DNA of 17,536 nt from Neisseriaceae bacterium. GTDB taxonomy: Bacteria > Pseudomonadota > Gammaproteobacteria > Burkholderiales > Neisseriaceae. The stretch covers positions 1 to 17,536 of the forward strand of contig JASLBZ010000103.1 of assembly GCA_030146285.1 (NCBI GenBank). Direction: 5' to 3'. The translations under genes and the position numbers were made by a program. This document shows positions 1-7,360 of this stretch, one piece after another (positions within the stretch are counted from its first letter, which is position 1; each line of letters opens with the position of its first letter). Under the pieces are notes generated by a model. It was given only the letters and a program-made list of their open reading frames with translations, made no database searches and was not told the origin of the DNA.

Positions 1-11
1 CGCCCAATATT

Positions 12-41
12 AAGCCCCTTAGCTGACGCTAAGGGGCTTTC
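12..41 (+). terminator. Rho-independent terminator of the gene upstream of the window
   Basis: A perfect 12-bp stem (12-23 with 28-39) closes a 4-nt loop, with CCCC/GGGG at its core, and is followed by a short T-rich run. It probably ends a plus-strand gene lying left of the window. The flanking A and T bases could also let it act from the other side. Confidence 0.85.
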
Positions 42-132
42 TTACGTCTAAAGATCCTGAATAATCAGAACCAAAAACGTTAGCAACATGAGATTCAATG
101 CATTTTTTGCTTGGTATTAAGATGCTGTCAAT

Positions 133-184
133 AAAGCAAATTTAATGATATTTGTTCGAAGTAAAAGCAAATAATTTTTGCTTT
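133..184. promoter_or_regulatory. Cluster of AAAGCAAA half-sites upstream of pgk (candidate operator)
   Basis: AAAGCAAA occurs at 133-140 and 164-171, and its exact reverse complement TTTGCTTT at 177-184. The last two form an 8-bp inverted repeat around a 5-nt spacer. A further near half-site, TTTGCTT, lies at 106-112. The right arm of the dyad overlaps the proposed -35 box of pgk (178-183), and the two direct copies start 31 bp apart, about three helical turns. This arrangement suits a repressor or an activator, but the protein is unknown and the function is inferred. Confidence 0.4.
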
Positions 185-206
185 CTAGTCAAGTAAATAA
201 GATAAT
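178..206 (+). promoter_or_regulatory. Predicted sigma-70 promoter of pgk
   Basis: A -35 box TTGCTT (178-183) and a -10 box GATAAT (201-206) are separated by exactly 17 bp. Transcription would start near 213, giving a leader of about 30 nt before the pgk ATG. No competing promoter of similar quality is visible upstream. Confidence 0.6.
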
Positions 207-243
207 ATACCCCTATTTTTGATAAGGATATCTTAGGCTCGTT

Positions 244-1413
244 ATGTCATACCTCACACTAGATTCAATTGATGTTCGTAATAAAACCGTTTTAATTCGC
301 TCTGATATGAATGTTCCATTTAAAAATGGCATTATTACTGATGACACACGTATTGTCGCTTCATTACCGAGTATTCGTTATTGCTTAGACAATGGCGCAG
401 GTGTTGTGGTATTGGCGCATTTAGGACGTCCTAAAGAAGGTGAATTTCGTGATGAGGATTCATTGGCTGTCGTTGCTAAATATTTATCTGAAGTGTTGGG
501 CCAAGAAGTAAAATTGATCAGTGACTGGGCAGACAATATGCCTACGGTTGCAGCTGGTGAAGTGGTTATCTTGGAGAATGTTCGTTTGAATGTTGGTGAG
601 AAAAAGAACGAAGATTCTTTGGGTCAAGCCTATGCTGCTTTAGGTGATGTGTATGTGAATGATGCTTTCGGTGCAGCTCATCGCGCTCAGGCATCAACCC
701 ATGCTGTGGCTAAGTTTGCAAAGGAAGCATGCGCAGGCTTGTTATTGGCTTCAGAGTTGGAATCTCTTGCCAAAGCAACAAAAAATCCGAATCGACCTTT
801 GGTAGCCATTGTTGCGGGCAGTAAAGTATCAACCAAGCTGACTATTTTGGAAGCTCTGGCGGACCAAGTTGATCAATTGATTGTGGGCGGAGGCATTGCG
901 AATACTTTCTTATTGGCACAAGGCCATGAGATTGGTCATTCATTGGCCGAGCCTGATTTATTGGAAGCATCTAAACGAATTATGGATAAGATGGCTGCTA
1001 AAGGTGGCGTAGTACCTTTGCCTACAGATGTTGTGGTTGCCAAATCATTTAGTGAAGATGCCGTTGCAACCATTAAGGACATTGCAGACATTGAAGCCGA
1101 TGACATGATTTTGGATATTGGTCCTGATTCTGCATTGAATTTGGCTAATCTTCTTATGAAAGCCAAAACCATTGTTTGGAATGGCCCTGTGGGTGTATTT
1201 GAGTTTGAGCAGTTTTCAAATGGTTCAAAAGTAGTAGCAGAAGCGATTGCTGATAGTGAAGCCTTCTCATTGGCTGGTGGTGGTGATACTTTGGCTGCCA
1301 TTGCCAAATTCGGCATCGCGGATAAGATTGATTACATCAGTACCGGTGGTGGCGCTTTCTTAGAATTTTTAGAGGGCCGTGAATTACCAGCGGTTGCCAT
1401 CCTAAGTAAATAA
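244..1413 (+). CDS. pgk: Phosphoglycerate kinase
   Basis: Cytoplasmic glycolytic enzyme that transfers the acyl phosphate of 1,3-bisphosphoglycerate to ADP, giving ATP and 3-phosphoglycerate; it runs in reverse in gluconeogenesis. The 389 residues match the usual bacterial length. Visible landmarks are the N-terminal substrate-site motif RSDMNVPF (19-26), HLGRP (59-63), NDAFGAAHR, the hinge and nucleotide-domain motifs GGGIANTF and GPVGVFE, and the C-terminal GGGDT and STGGGAFLEFLEG segments. ATG 244 is preceded by AGG at 235-237 and a stronger but distant AAGGA at 224-228. The gene has its own promoter and terminator, so it is probably monocistronic. The identification is secure. Confidence 0.98.
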   Translation: MSYLTLDSIDVRNKTVLIRSDMNVPFKNGIITDDTRIVASLPSIRYCLDNGAGVVVLAHLGRPKEGEFRDEDSLAVVAKYLSEVLGQEVKLISDWADNMPTVAAGEVVILENVRLNVGEKKNEDSLGQAYAALGDVYVNDAFGAAHRAQASTHAVAKFAKEACAGLLLASELESLAKATKNPNRPLVAIVAGSKVSTKLTILEALADQVDQLIVGGGIANTFLLAQGHEIGHSLAEPDLLEASKRIMDKMAAKGGVVPLPTDVVVAKSFSEDAVATIKDIADIEADDMILDIGPDSALNLANLLMKAKTIVWNGPVGVFEFEQFSNGSKVVAEAIADSEAFSLAGGGDTLAAIAKFGIADKIDYISTGGGAFLEFLEGRELPAVAILSK

Positions 1414-1428
1414 AAAGTAAATGTACAT

Positions 1429-1470
1429 AAAAAACTGGTTTAATGTCGAGGGGCACTAAACTGGTTTTTT
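1429..1470 (+). terminator. Terminator after pgk, with G-U pairs in the stem
   Basis: The arms 1429-1442 and 1457-1470 pair over 14 positions if two central G-U wobbles are allowed, with a 14-nt loop. The right arm ends in six T residues. Because of the wobbles, the two arms read almost as a direct repeat (both contain AAACTGGTTT or AACTGGTTTA). It lies 15 nt after the pgk stop codon. Confidence 0.7.
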
Positions 1471-1488
1471 ATTTGGGGGCACAGATTG

Positions 1489-2772
1489 GTGATAGATATG
1501 AATAAAAGGAATAAATTCTCTTTATTGTTCATTAACATGGGGTTGTTTTTATTTTTTGCACTGAATTTGATTGTGATGCCAAAGTTAGCAGGTTACCAAT
1601 ATGGCAGTTTAATTTTGTTTTTAGGTAGTTTGACGTTCTTGGCATTCAATTGGAAAAATGAACGTGCTTATCAACCTAACAAGGCTTGGATATGTACTTT
1701 ATTGTATTATTTCATTGTTATGTTGTTGGGTTTGCTGCTTGGGGATGAAGTTAAAGATGTTTTGGATGAAGCCTATCCATTTTTGTTTGCCATTCCTATT
1801 TTTTATTATGTCTCGCGATTTACACTGCCTATTGATAGAATTTATCACTTGAATTTGTTGGGCAGCTTGTTATTACTTGTGGCTTGTTTGGCCTACCGTT
1901 TGACTCTTGATGGTCATGCCGATGCGCGAGTGGCGAATACAATGGGGATGATTTCTATACAATTTGCTTGTATTGTTATGGTCATGGCCGTAATTAATTT
2001 GTCAGCAGTGGCTTTTTACGTACAGCAAAAAAAACAGATGTTGGTATTTTTTGCTGCTTGTGCTTATACGATGACTGCTCTATTGGTTCTTTTTTCGACC
2101 GCTCGTGGCTCTTTTTTGAGTCTATTGGTTACCTTAGTTATTTTTGTGGTGTGCTTTTACCGTAAGCTGCCAAAAAAATTGTTATTAACATCAGGAATAT
2201 CGGTGGTTGTTTTGATGGTAACTTTGTTGTCTGTAACAAGTATTCGCTCATCTGTTTTAGATAAGCTGCGCGTTTCAGAAGCGGTTACCGACTTTGAGCA
2301 AGCAGATAAAGGCAATGACAACACTTCGATTGGTTTGCGTTTTGTGATGTGGGAAAATGCACTTAAACTGATTGAAGAAAAACCTCTTTTTGGCTGGGGT
2401 GAAGAGGGTTACCAGACAGGAATGGCTGCATTGGCCGCGCAGAATATAGATGTTTCCTCTTTTAGTCATGCACATAATGACGTATTGAGCATGGCGGTTA
2501 AAAAAGGCCTAGTAGGCTTGTTAGCACTGCTGATGTTGTATGCAATACCTTTGGTGTATTTCTTCAAACAGTATTCTCAAAATCAGCAGGATGCAAAAAT
2601 ACAGACGATTGCATTTGCTGGCATGATGGCTGTTTTGAGTTTTGTATTGGCGGGGCTGACACAAACTATTTTTGCACACAATAGTGGCCGCTTGTATTAC
2701 TGCATGGTCGTCACGATTTTGTGGATTGCTGCCAATGGTGCAGTAGCAAATAAGGGTCAATGTGACTCTTAG
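1489..2772 (+). CDS. O-antigen ligase/polymerase-family (Wzy_C) membrane protein
   Basis: Polytopic inner-membrane protein of about 427 residues with roughly 11-12 hydrophobic segments and a large periplasmic loop between about residues 260 and 330. That loop ends in HAHND (first His near residue 327) followed by a hydrophobic helix, the arrangement typical of the Wzy_C/WaaL family. ARGSFLSLL, in the central membrane part, also fits. Members attach or polymerise undecaprenyl-linked glycans on lipid A-core, protein or other acceptors; which reaction applies here cannot be told. It is shorter than neisserial PglL (about 600 aa). The start is uncertain: GGGGG at 1475-1479 favours GTG 1489 (9-nt spacing) or TTG 1486 over ATG 1498. 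No other glycan gene is adjacent. The coding strand is very T-rich, as expected for membrane segments. Confidence 0.8.
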   Translation: MIDMNKRNKFSLLFINMGLFLFFALNLIVMPKLAGYQYGSLILFLGSLTFLAFNWKNERAYQPNKAWICTLLYYFIVMLLGLLLGDEVKDVLDEAYPFLFAIPIFYYVSRFTLPIDRIYHLNLLGSLLLLVACLAYRLTLDGHADARVANTMGMISIQFACIVMVMAVINLSAVAFYVQQKKQMLVFFAACAYTMTALLVLFSTARGSFLSLLVTLVIFVVCFYRKLPKKLLLTSGISVVVLMVTLLSVTSIRSSVLDKLRVSEAVTDFEQADKGNDNTSIGLRFVMWENALKLIEEKPLFGWGEEGYQTGMAALAAQNIDVSSFSHAHNDVLSMAVKKGLVGLLALLMLYAIPLVYFFKQYSQNQQDAKIQTIAFAGMMAVLSFVLAGLTQTIFAHNSGRLYYCMVVTILWIAANGAVANKGQCDS

Positions 2773-2798
2773 CAGTTAAAATTATTAGCATTGTTCAA

Positions 2799-2837
2799 AA
2801 GAAGGGAGCCTGAAGGCTTGCCTTCTTTTTGTTTTTT
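2799..2837 (+). terminator. Terminator after the O-antigen ligase-like gene
   Basis: AAGAAGG (2799-2805) pairs with CCTTCTT (2821-2827), and AGCC (2807-2810) with GGCT (2815-2818), around a TGAA tetraloop. One side has a single-base bulge and the other a two-base bulge. A T-rich tract follows to 2837. The left arm and loop contain the DUS-like AGGGAGCCTGAA. Confidence 0.8.
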
Positions 2838-2868
2838 AGCATGATTATCACAAATACTAAAAATACGA

Positions 2869-2883
2869 TTATTGAATCAATAA
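2869..2883. promoter_or_regulatory. 15-bp dyad upstream of fba (candidate operator)
   Basis: TTATTGA (2869-2875) and TCAATAA (2877-2883) form a perfect 7-bp inverted repeat around one central base, about 30 bp upstream of the fba -10 box. A direct repeat ACGATTAT (2865-2872 and 2911-2918) and the palindrome ATTCGAAT (2891-2898) lie nearby. Operator function is inferred only. Confidence 0.3.
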
Positions 2884-2891
2884 AATTAATA

Positions 2892-2921
2892 TTCGAATGT
2901 TGCAGGTAAAACGATTATAAT
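2892..2921 (+). promoter_or_regulatory. Predicted promoter of fba
   Basis: A consensus -10 box TATAAT lies at 2916-2921. The only -35 candidate, TTCGAA at 2892-2897 with an 18-bp spacer, is weak. That suggests a promoter depending on an activator or on upstream AT-rich DNA. The leader would be about 38 nt. Confidence 0.5.
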
Positions 2922-2965
2922 TGAAAGATATTCGTTTAATTATTTGTGGTTAGGGAGATTACCTC

Positions 2966-4030
2966 ATGGCACTGGTTTCAATGCGCCAATTATTGGATCA
3001 TGCAGCTGAATTTGGTTATGGTTTGCCAGCATTCAACGTTAATAACTTAGAACAAATGCGTGCAATTATGGAAGCAGCTGACCAAGTCAATGCGCCTGTA
3101 ATCGTGCAAGCAAGCGCAGGTGCGCGTACTTATGCTGGTGCACCTTTTTTACGCCATTTAATTCTAGCGGCGATTGAAGAATTTCCACACATTCCTGTGG
3201 TTATGCATCAGGACCATGGTTCGAGCCCAGCAGTTTGCCAACAATCCATTCAATTAGGCTTTAGCTCTGTGATGATGGATGGCAGCTTAATGCCGGATGG
3301 CAAAACCCCTACTTCATATGAATACAACGTTGATGTAACGCGTACCGTGGTTGCCATGTCTCACGCTTGTGGTGTTTCTGTTGAAGGTGAAATTGGTTGC
3401 TTGGGTAACTTAGAAACTGGTTTGGCTGGTGAAGAAGATGGTGTTGGTGCGGAAGGTGTTTTAAGCCATGACCAAATGTTGACCAGTGTTGATGAAGCGG
3501 TTTCTTTTGTTAAAGATACTGAAGTTGATGCTTTGGCTATTGCAATTGGTACCAGTCACGGTGCTTATAAATTTAGCCGTCAACCAACGGGTGATGTATT
3601 GCGCATTGATCGCATTAAAGAAATTCATGAACGCCTACCGAATACGCATTTGGTGATGCATGGCTCTAGTTCTGTGCCTCAAGAATGGTTGGCCATTATC
3701 AATGAATTTGGTGGCGATATTGGTGAAACCTATGGTGTACCAGTTGAAGAGATCGTGCAAGGCATTAAAAATGGTGTTCGCAAAGTGAATATTGACACCG
3801 ATTTGCGTTTGGCAAGCACGGGTGCTACACGTCGCTACTTGGCACAAAACCCATCTCAATTTGATCCACGCAAATTTTTACAAGCCAGCACTGAAGCCAT
3901 GAAGCAAATTTGTATTGATCGCTATTTGGCATTTGGCTGCGAAGGCATGGCCAGCAAAATCAAGCCTATTTCTTTGGATAAAATGGCACAAATGTATGCC
4001 AAAGGCGAATTAAAGCAAGTTATTAAATAA
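2966..4030 (+). CDS. fba: Class II fructose-bisphosphate aldolase (Calvin-cycle subtype)
   Basis: Zn-dependent aldolase that interconverts fructose 1,6-bisphosphate with dihydroxyacetone phosphate and glyceraldehyde 3-phosphate. At 354 aa it fits the class IIA/CbbA-type aldolases found in Neisseria and many proteobacteria. HQDHG (81-85) supplies the catalytic Asp83 and Zn ligand His84. EGEIG (140-144), GTSHGAYKF (His198) and MHGSSSVP (His232) supply further metal and phosphate-site residues, and KVNIDTDLR forms part of the substrate site. ATG 2966 follows AGGGAG (2952-2957) by 8 nt. It has its own promoter and terminator and lies one gene away from pgk, so two glycolytic/gluconeogenic steps sit close together without a shared operon. 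Confidence 0.97.
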   Translation: MALVSMRQLLDHAAEFGYGLPAFNVNNLEQMRAIMEAADQVNAPVIVQASAGARTYAGAPFLRHLILAAIEEFPHIPVVMHQDHGSSPAVCQQSIQLGFSSVMMDGSLMPDGKTPTSYEYNVDVTRTVVAMSHACGVSVEGEIGCLGNLETGLAGEEDGVGAEGVLSHDQMLTSVDEAVSFVKDTEVDALAIAIGTSHGAYKFSRQPTGDVLRIDRIKEIHERLPNTHLVMHGSSSVPQEWLAIINEFGGDIGETYGVPVEEIVQGIKNGVRKVNIDTDLRLASTGATRRYLAQNPSQFDPRKFLQASTEAMKQICIDRYLAFGCEGMASKIKPISLDKMAQMYAKGELKQVIK

Positions 4031-4048
4031 GCTTAGCTTTTCATTTTT

Positions 4049-4083
4049 AAAAACACGGTATTGTTTACATGCCGTGTTTTTTT
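4049..4083 (+). terminator. Terminator after fba
   Basis: AAAAACACGG (4049-4058) pairs with CCGTGTTTTT (4072-4081) around a 13-nt loop, and the right arm continues into a run of seven T. It begins 18 nt after the fba stop codon. Confidence 0.85.
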
Positions 4084-4147
4084 GTTGAATTTACTGATTT
4101 TTTCTTTTTCTAATGCATTGAATCAGATGTTTTTTTTGTAATTACGT

Positions 4148-4153
4148 TACAAT
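4148..4153 (+). promoter_or_regulatory. Possible -10 box for the purine permease gene
   Basis: TACAAT at 4148-4153 is a good -10 match placing the transcript start near 4160, 28 nt before ATG 4188. No convincing -35 is seen at the right distance. The placement argues against the in-frame TTG at 4161, which would leave essentially no leader. Confidence 0.35.
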
Positions 4154-4187
4154 TTCACCATTGCTATTTTGGATTGGATTTCTCACC

Positions 4188-5510
4188 ATGAGTCAAACCA
4201 TACAGAACCCTCAAGGGTTTTTAGATAAGTTTTTTAAATTAAAAGAAAATGGCACTTCGGTTAAAACCGAAGTGCTAGCAGGCATTACCACGTTTTTAGC
4301 GATGTGCTACATCATTGTGGTGAATCCTGGAATTTTGGCAGAGGCAGGCATGGACTATGGTGCAGTCTTTGTGGCGACGTGCATAGCAGCTTCTATTGGT
4401 TGCATGATGATGGGTTTGATTGCCAATTACCCGATTGCTTTGGCTCCAGGCATGGGTTTGAATGCTTATTTTACTTACTCGGTGGTTAAAGGCATGGGCG
4501 TGCCTTGGGAAGTGGCTTTGGGCGCTGTCTTTATTTCTGGGTTATTGTTTATTGCACTGAGTTTTTTAAAAATTCGCGAAGCCATTATTAACTCATTGCC
4601 CATGTCGCTGAAGTTTTCAATTACAGCCGGTATTGGCTTATTTTTAACTTTGGTTGCCTTAAAAAATGCCAATTTGGTGGTGGCCAATCCGGTGACATTT
4701 GTGAGTATGGGAGATATCACGGCTCACGGACCTTTATTCATGTTGCTGGGTTTTTTCATGATTTTGGGTTTAGAGCACTTTCGCATTCGTGGTGCGATTA
4801 TCATCAGTATTTTGACCGTTACAATTTTGTCGATGTTATTGGGTTACAGCAGCTTTAATGGTGTGATGGGGCAGGTGCCTTCTATTGCACCGACATTCAT
4901 GAAAATGGATTTTGCTGATTTGTTTAGCGGTAGCCTAATTGCGGTGATTTTTGTATTCTTCTTTGTTGATTTGTTTGACAGTACTGGCACGTTAATTGGG
5001 GTAGCGCACCGAGCCAATTTGTTGCAAGGTGGTAAACTGCCTCGTTTGAAAAAAGCCTTATTTGCTGACTCAACGGCAATTGTGGCAGGTGCTGCTTTGG
5101 GTACATCTTCGACAACGGCTTATGTTGAGTCTGCCGCAGGTGCAGCCGCAGGTGGTAAAACAGGTTTAACGGCTGTGGTGGTGGGCTTGTTGTTTTTGGC
5201 ATCGCTTTGGTTTCAGCCATTGGCTTCCAGTGTGCCGCCGTATGCAACAGCACCAGCGCTTTTGTATGTGGGTGTGTTAATGGTGCGTGGTTTGGCTGCC
5301 ATTGACTGGACAGACGTTACTGAAGCTGCGCCAGCATTGGTGACTGCAACATTCATGCCGTTCACTTATTCTATTGCCGATGGCATTGCGATGGGCTTTA
5401 TTACCTATGCTATCGTGAAACTCATTACTGGCAAGGCCAAAACCGTGCCGTATATGATTTGGATTATTGCCTTATTGTGGGCATTTAAATTCTACTGGAT
5501 TGGCGTTTAA
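4188..5510 (+). CDS. NCS2 purine permease, AzgA/PbuG (AdeP/GhxP-like) subfamily
   Basis: Inner-membrane proton symporter for a purine base; family members import adenine or guanine/hypoxanthine. The 440 residues match E. coli AdeQ/GhxQ-type proteins (about 445-455). Family hallmarks are the N-terminal GITTFLAMCYIIVVNP, the half-helix region ANYPIALAPGMGLNAYF, FFVDLFDSTGTLIGVA with the conserved Asp and Asp-Ser-Thr, and TSSTTAYVESAAG followed by GGKTGLTAV. About a dozen hydrophobic segments are present. I chose ATG 4188 rather than the in-frame TTG 4161 because the remaining N-terminus aligns with homologues and a -10 box lies just upstream. The sequence alone does not separate adenine from guanine/hypoxanthine transport. 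A terminator follows, so it is probably monocistronic. Confidence 0.92.
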   Translation: MSQTIQNPQGFLDKFFKLKENGTSVKTEVLAGITTFLAMCYIIVVNPGILAEAGMDYGAVFVATCIAASIGCMMMGLIANYPIALAPGMGLNAYFTYSVVKGMGVPWEVALGAVFISGLLFIALSFLKIREAIINSLPMSLKFSITAGIGLFLTLVALKNANLVVANPVTFVSMGDITAHGPLFMLLGFFMILGLEHFRIRGAIIISILTVTILSMLLGYSSFNGVMGQVPSIAPTFMKMDFADLFSGSLIAVIFVFFFVDLFDSTGTLIGVAHRANLLQGGKLPRLKKALFADSTAIVAGAALGTSSTTAYVESAAGAAAGGKTGLTAVVVGLLFLASLWFQPLASSVPPYATAPALLYVGVLMVRGLAAIDWTDVTEAAPALVTATFMPFTYSIADGIAMGFITYAIVKLITGKAKTVPYMIWIIALLWAFKFYWIGV

Positions 5511-5528
5511 ACTAAGCGCATAATCCAT

Positions 5529-5571
5529 AAGGGGCTGTGTCAATACAGTGTATTTTTCACAGCCACTTTTT
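5529..5571 (+). terminator. Terminator after the purine permease gene
   Basis: AAGGGGCTGTG (5529-5539) pairs with CACAGCCACTT (5558-5568) with one mismatch, and five T follow (5567-5571). The apical region can form a second small hairpin (AATAC/GTATT). Confidence 0.75.
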
Positions 5572-5636
5572 ATCAGCTGTTTTGTCGGTTAAAATAGAAT
5601 TTCAAAGTACCAATGGGTTGCAACTTGGAGTGTAAT

Positions 5637-6296
5637 ATGTCAGCAGTAAAAGAAATTATGTCTTTTAACCAAGAGTTTGTTGGCTCTGGTGAGTATGCTC
5701 AGTTTTTCAGTGACAAATATCCTGATCGTGAGATTGCCATTTTATCGTGTATGGATGCACGGATTATGGAGTTATTGCCCAAAGCCATGGGTTTGAAAAA
5801 TGGTGATGCAAAATTAATTAAAAACGCGGGCGCCTTGGTGACACATCCATGGGGTTCGGTGATGCGCAGTTTGCTGGTGGCTGTATTTGAATTGCGAGTT
5901 AAAGAAATTTTGGTTGTTGCCCACATGGACTGTGGTATGCGTGGTTTGCATTCTGACCAGTTTTTAGAAAAAGTGGTTGCATCAGGCATTCCAGAAAAAC
6001 GCATTGAAACTTTGCGTAACGCCGGTATTGATTTGGACAATTGGCTAACGGGTTTTGACAATGTCGAAGACAGTGTGCGCCATTCGGTAGAGATGATTCG
6101 CAATCATCCATTGATGCCTGATGATATTGCCATTCATGGCTTGGTGATCCACCCATCGACAGGGAAATTACATTTGGTCATCGATGGATATGAGCACATC
6201 GAAGAGAAAAAAGCATTGGCTTTATCTAAAGAAGCTGAAGCGCAAGTTGTTGCCGATGCCGCCGCCATGGCCACCATTGTTTCGGAAGCACCGTAA
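5637..6296 (+). CDS. Beta-class carbonic anhydrase (YtiB-like)
   Basis: Zn enzyme family that interconverts CO2 and bicarbonate in the cytoplasm. The ligand set is visible: CMDAR (Cys38, Asp40, Arg42) and HMDCG (His96, Cys99), with NAGALVTHP between them. The overall sequence resembles the YtiB-type branch of beta-carbonic anhydrases, not the classical Can/CynT type. At 219 aa it carries a charged, Ala-rich C-terminal tail of about 30 residues beyond the conserved domain. ATG 5637 is chosen because GGAG (5627-5630) sits 6 nt upstream; an in-frame ATG at 5613 has no such site. nadD begins 4 nt after the stop codon, so the two are probably cotranscribed. Activity is inferred from the ligands; some proteins of this branch are only weakly characterised. 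Confidence 0.88.
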   Translation: MSAVKEIMSFNQEFVGSGEYAQFFSDKYPDREIAILSCMDARIMELLPKAMGLKNGDAKLIKNAGALVTHPWGSVMRSLLVAVFELRVKEILVVAHMDCGMRGLHSDQFLEKVVASGIPEKRIETLRNAGIDLDNWLTGFDNVEDSVRHSVEMIRNHPLMPDDIAIHGLVIHPSTGKLHLVIDGYEHIEEKKALALSKEAEAQVVADAAAMATIVSEAP

Positions 6297-6300
6297 TCGC

Positions 6301-6927
6301 ATGCAAAAAATAGGCTTATTTGGTGGTACTTTTGATCCCGTGCATGTTTCTCATTTGCATATTGCCACTGTCTTTGCAGATCAGTTGGGTTTGGACATGG
6401 TTGTGTTCATTCCCACTGGCGTTTCTTACCATAAAAAAAACAATGTGATTGCCAGTAACGAAGAGCGTTTACAAATGCTAGAGCTGGCAACTCGAAGTGA
6501 TAGCCGATTTGCCATCAGTGATTGTGATATGGTGCGCGAAGGCAATACCTATACATTAGATACCCTGCAGATTTTCCGACAAAGTTTTGCCAGTGATGAG
6601 TTGTGGTGGTTGATGGGCAGTGATTCGTTATTGAAATTACACACCTGGCACAAATACCAGTCCTTATTGAAGTTATGTAATTTTGCGATTGCGCCAAGAG
6701 GGCAGGATAATTTGGCAAAATTACCACCAGAAACACAAAATTTAGTGGTTGACGCGTTAAATGTCGATAAAAGTCAATTAACTGGTAAAATAGCATTATT
6801 GGACTTAAAACCGAGTACGGTGAACTCGGGTGCAATACGAGATAAACTTATGGCGCGAGAAGATGTGTCTGGACTACTGGATAATCAAGTGGCGCGTTAT
6901 ATTACTGAACATCATTTATACGCTTAG
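6301..6927 (+). CDS. nadD: Nicotinate-nucleotide adenylyltransferase
   Basis: Transfers AMP from ATP to nicotinate mononucleotide, giving deamido-NAD in NAD synthesis. The 208 aa start with the nucleotidyltransferase signature GGTFDPVH (8-15) followed by His18, and contain MGSDSLLKLHTW and the C-terminal STVNSGAIR, which corresponds to the family's SxTxIR site. ATG 6301 is used because the signature follows directly; the longer open frame upstream only overlaps the carbonic anhydrase gene. It sits 4 nt after the carbonic anhydrase stop with only GGAAG (6284-6288) as a weak SD, so translational coupling is likely. Its TAG stop lies inside the rsfS Shine-Dalgarno site. Confidence 0.95.
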   Translation: MQKIGLFGGTFDPVHVSHLHIATVFADQLGLDMVVFIPTGVSYHKKNNVIASNEERLQMLELATRSDSRFAISDCDMVREGNTYTLDTLQIFRQSFASDELWWLMGSDSLLKLHTWHKYQSLLKLCNFAIAPRGQDNLAKLPPETQNLVVDALNVDKSQLTGKIALLDLKPSTVNSGAIRDKLMAREDVSGLLDNQVARYITEHHLYA

Positions 6928-6939
6928 GAGTCATCCCCG

Positions 6940-7329
6940 ATGGATGCACAAGATACACAACGAATTGAACAAATGGTCGCTATTGCAGTAAATGCATTAG
7001 AAGACATTAAAGGTAAAGATATTTTGGTATTGGATACCGCAGAAAAAACATCTTTATTTGCACGCATGATTATTGTTTCAGGCGACAGCACACGCCAAGT
7101 AAAATCATTGGCAAACAATGTGGCTGTTGATTTAAAAGCAGCTGGTTTTGAAGTGAGAAGTTCAGAAGGTCAAGATTCTGGTGAATGGTCATTGGTTGAT
7201 GCCGATGAAGTGATTATTCATGCCATGTTGCCAGCTGTTCGTGATTATTATGATATCGAAGCTTTGTGGGGCGGTGAGAAACCATCATTCCACGTTGGCA
7301 TGACCAAACCTTGGCATGCTGCTGATTAA
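6940..7329 (+). CDS. rsfS: Ribosome silencing factor RsfS (Iojap family)
   Basis: Binds uL14 on the 50S subunit and blocks subunit joining when nutrients are short. The 129 aa cover the single Iojap/RsfS domain: DILVLDTAEKTSLFA, then IVSGDSTRQVKSLANNV, EGQDSGEWSLVDADEVIIH and RDYYDIEALWG, all standard. The SD AGGAG (6926-6930) overlaps the nadD stop codon and lies 9 nt before ATG 6940, which indicates translational coupling. nadD-rsfS-rlmH is a widely conserved order. A hairpin with a T run begins 21 nt after the stop. Confidence 0.96.
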   Translation: MDAQDTQRIEQMVAIAVNALEDIKGKDILVLDTAEKTSLFARMIIVSGDSTRQVKSLANNVAVDLKAAGFEVRSSEGQDSGEWSLVDADEVIIHAMLPAVRDYYDIEALWGGEKPSFHVGMTKPWHAAD

Positions 7330-7348
7330 TTGGCAATAAGAATGTTAC

Positions 7349-7360
7349 AGGCTGCCTGAA
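7349..7360 (+). repeat. DNA uptake sequence, Simonsiella-type, exact 12-mer
   Basis: AGGCTGCCTGAA matches all 12 positions of the AG-simDUS dialect known from Neisseriaceae, where such repeats are bound by the type IV pilus protein ComP during transformation. It forms the left arm and part of the loop of the rsfS terminator, a common location for DUS in this family. Uptake function in this organism is inferred. Confidence 0.7.

Noticed and set aside
936..1316. 126-codon open frame on the minus strand inside pgk
   Set aside because: It is antisense to a secure gene, has no SD or family motif, and is explained by the codon pattern of pgk.
6184..6300. 39-codon N-terminal extension of nadD overlapping the carbonic anhydrase gene
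   Set aside because: The extension is Lys/Pro-rich shadow sequence; the NadD fold begins directly at ATG 6301 with MQKIGLFGGTFDP.
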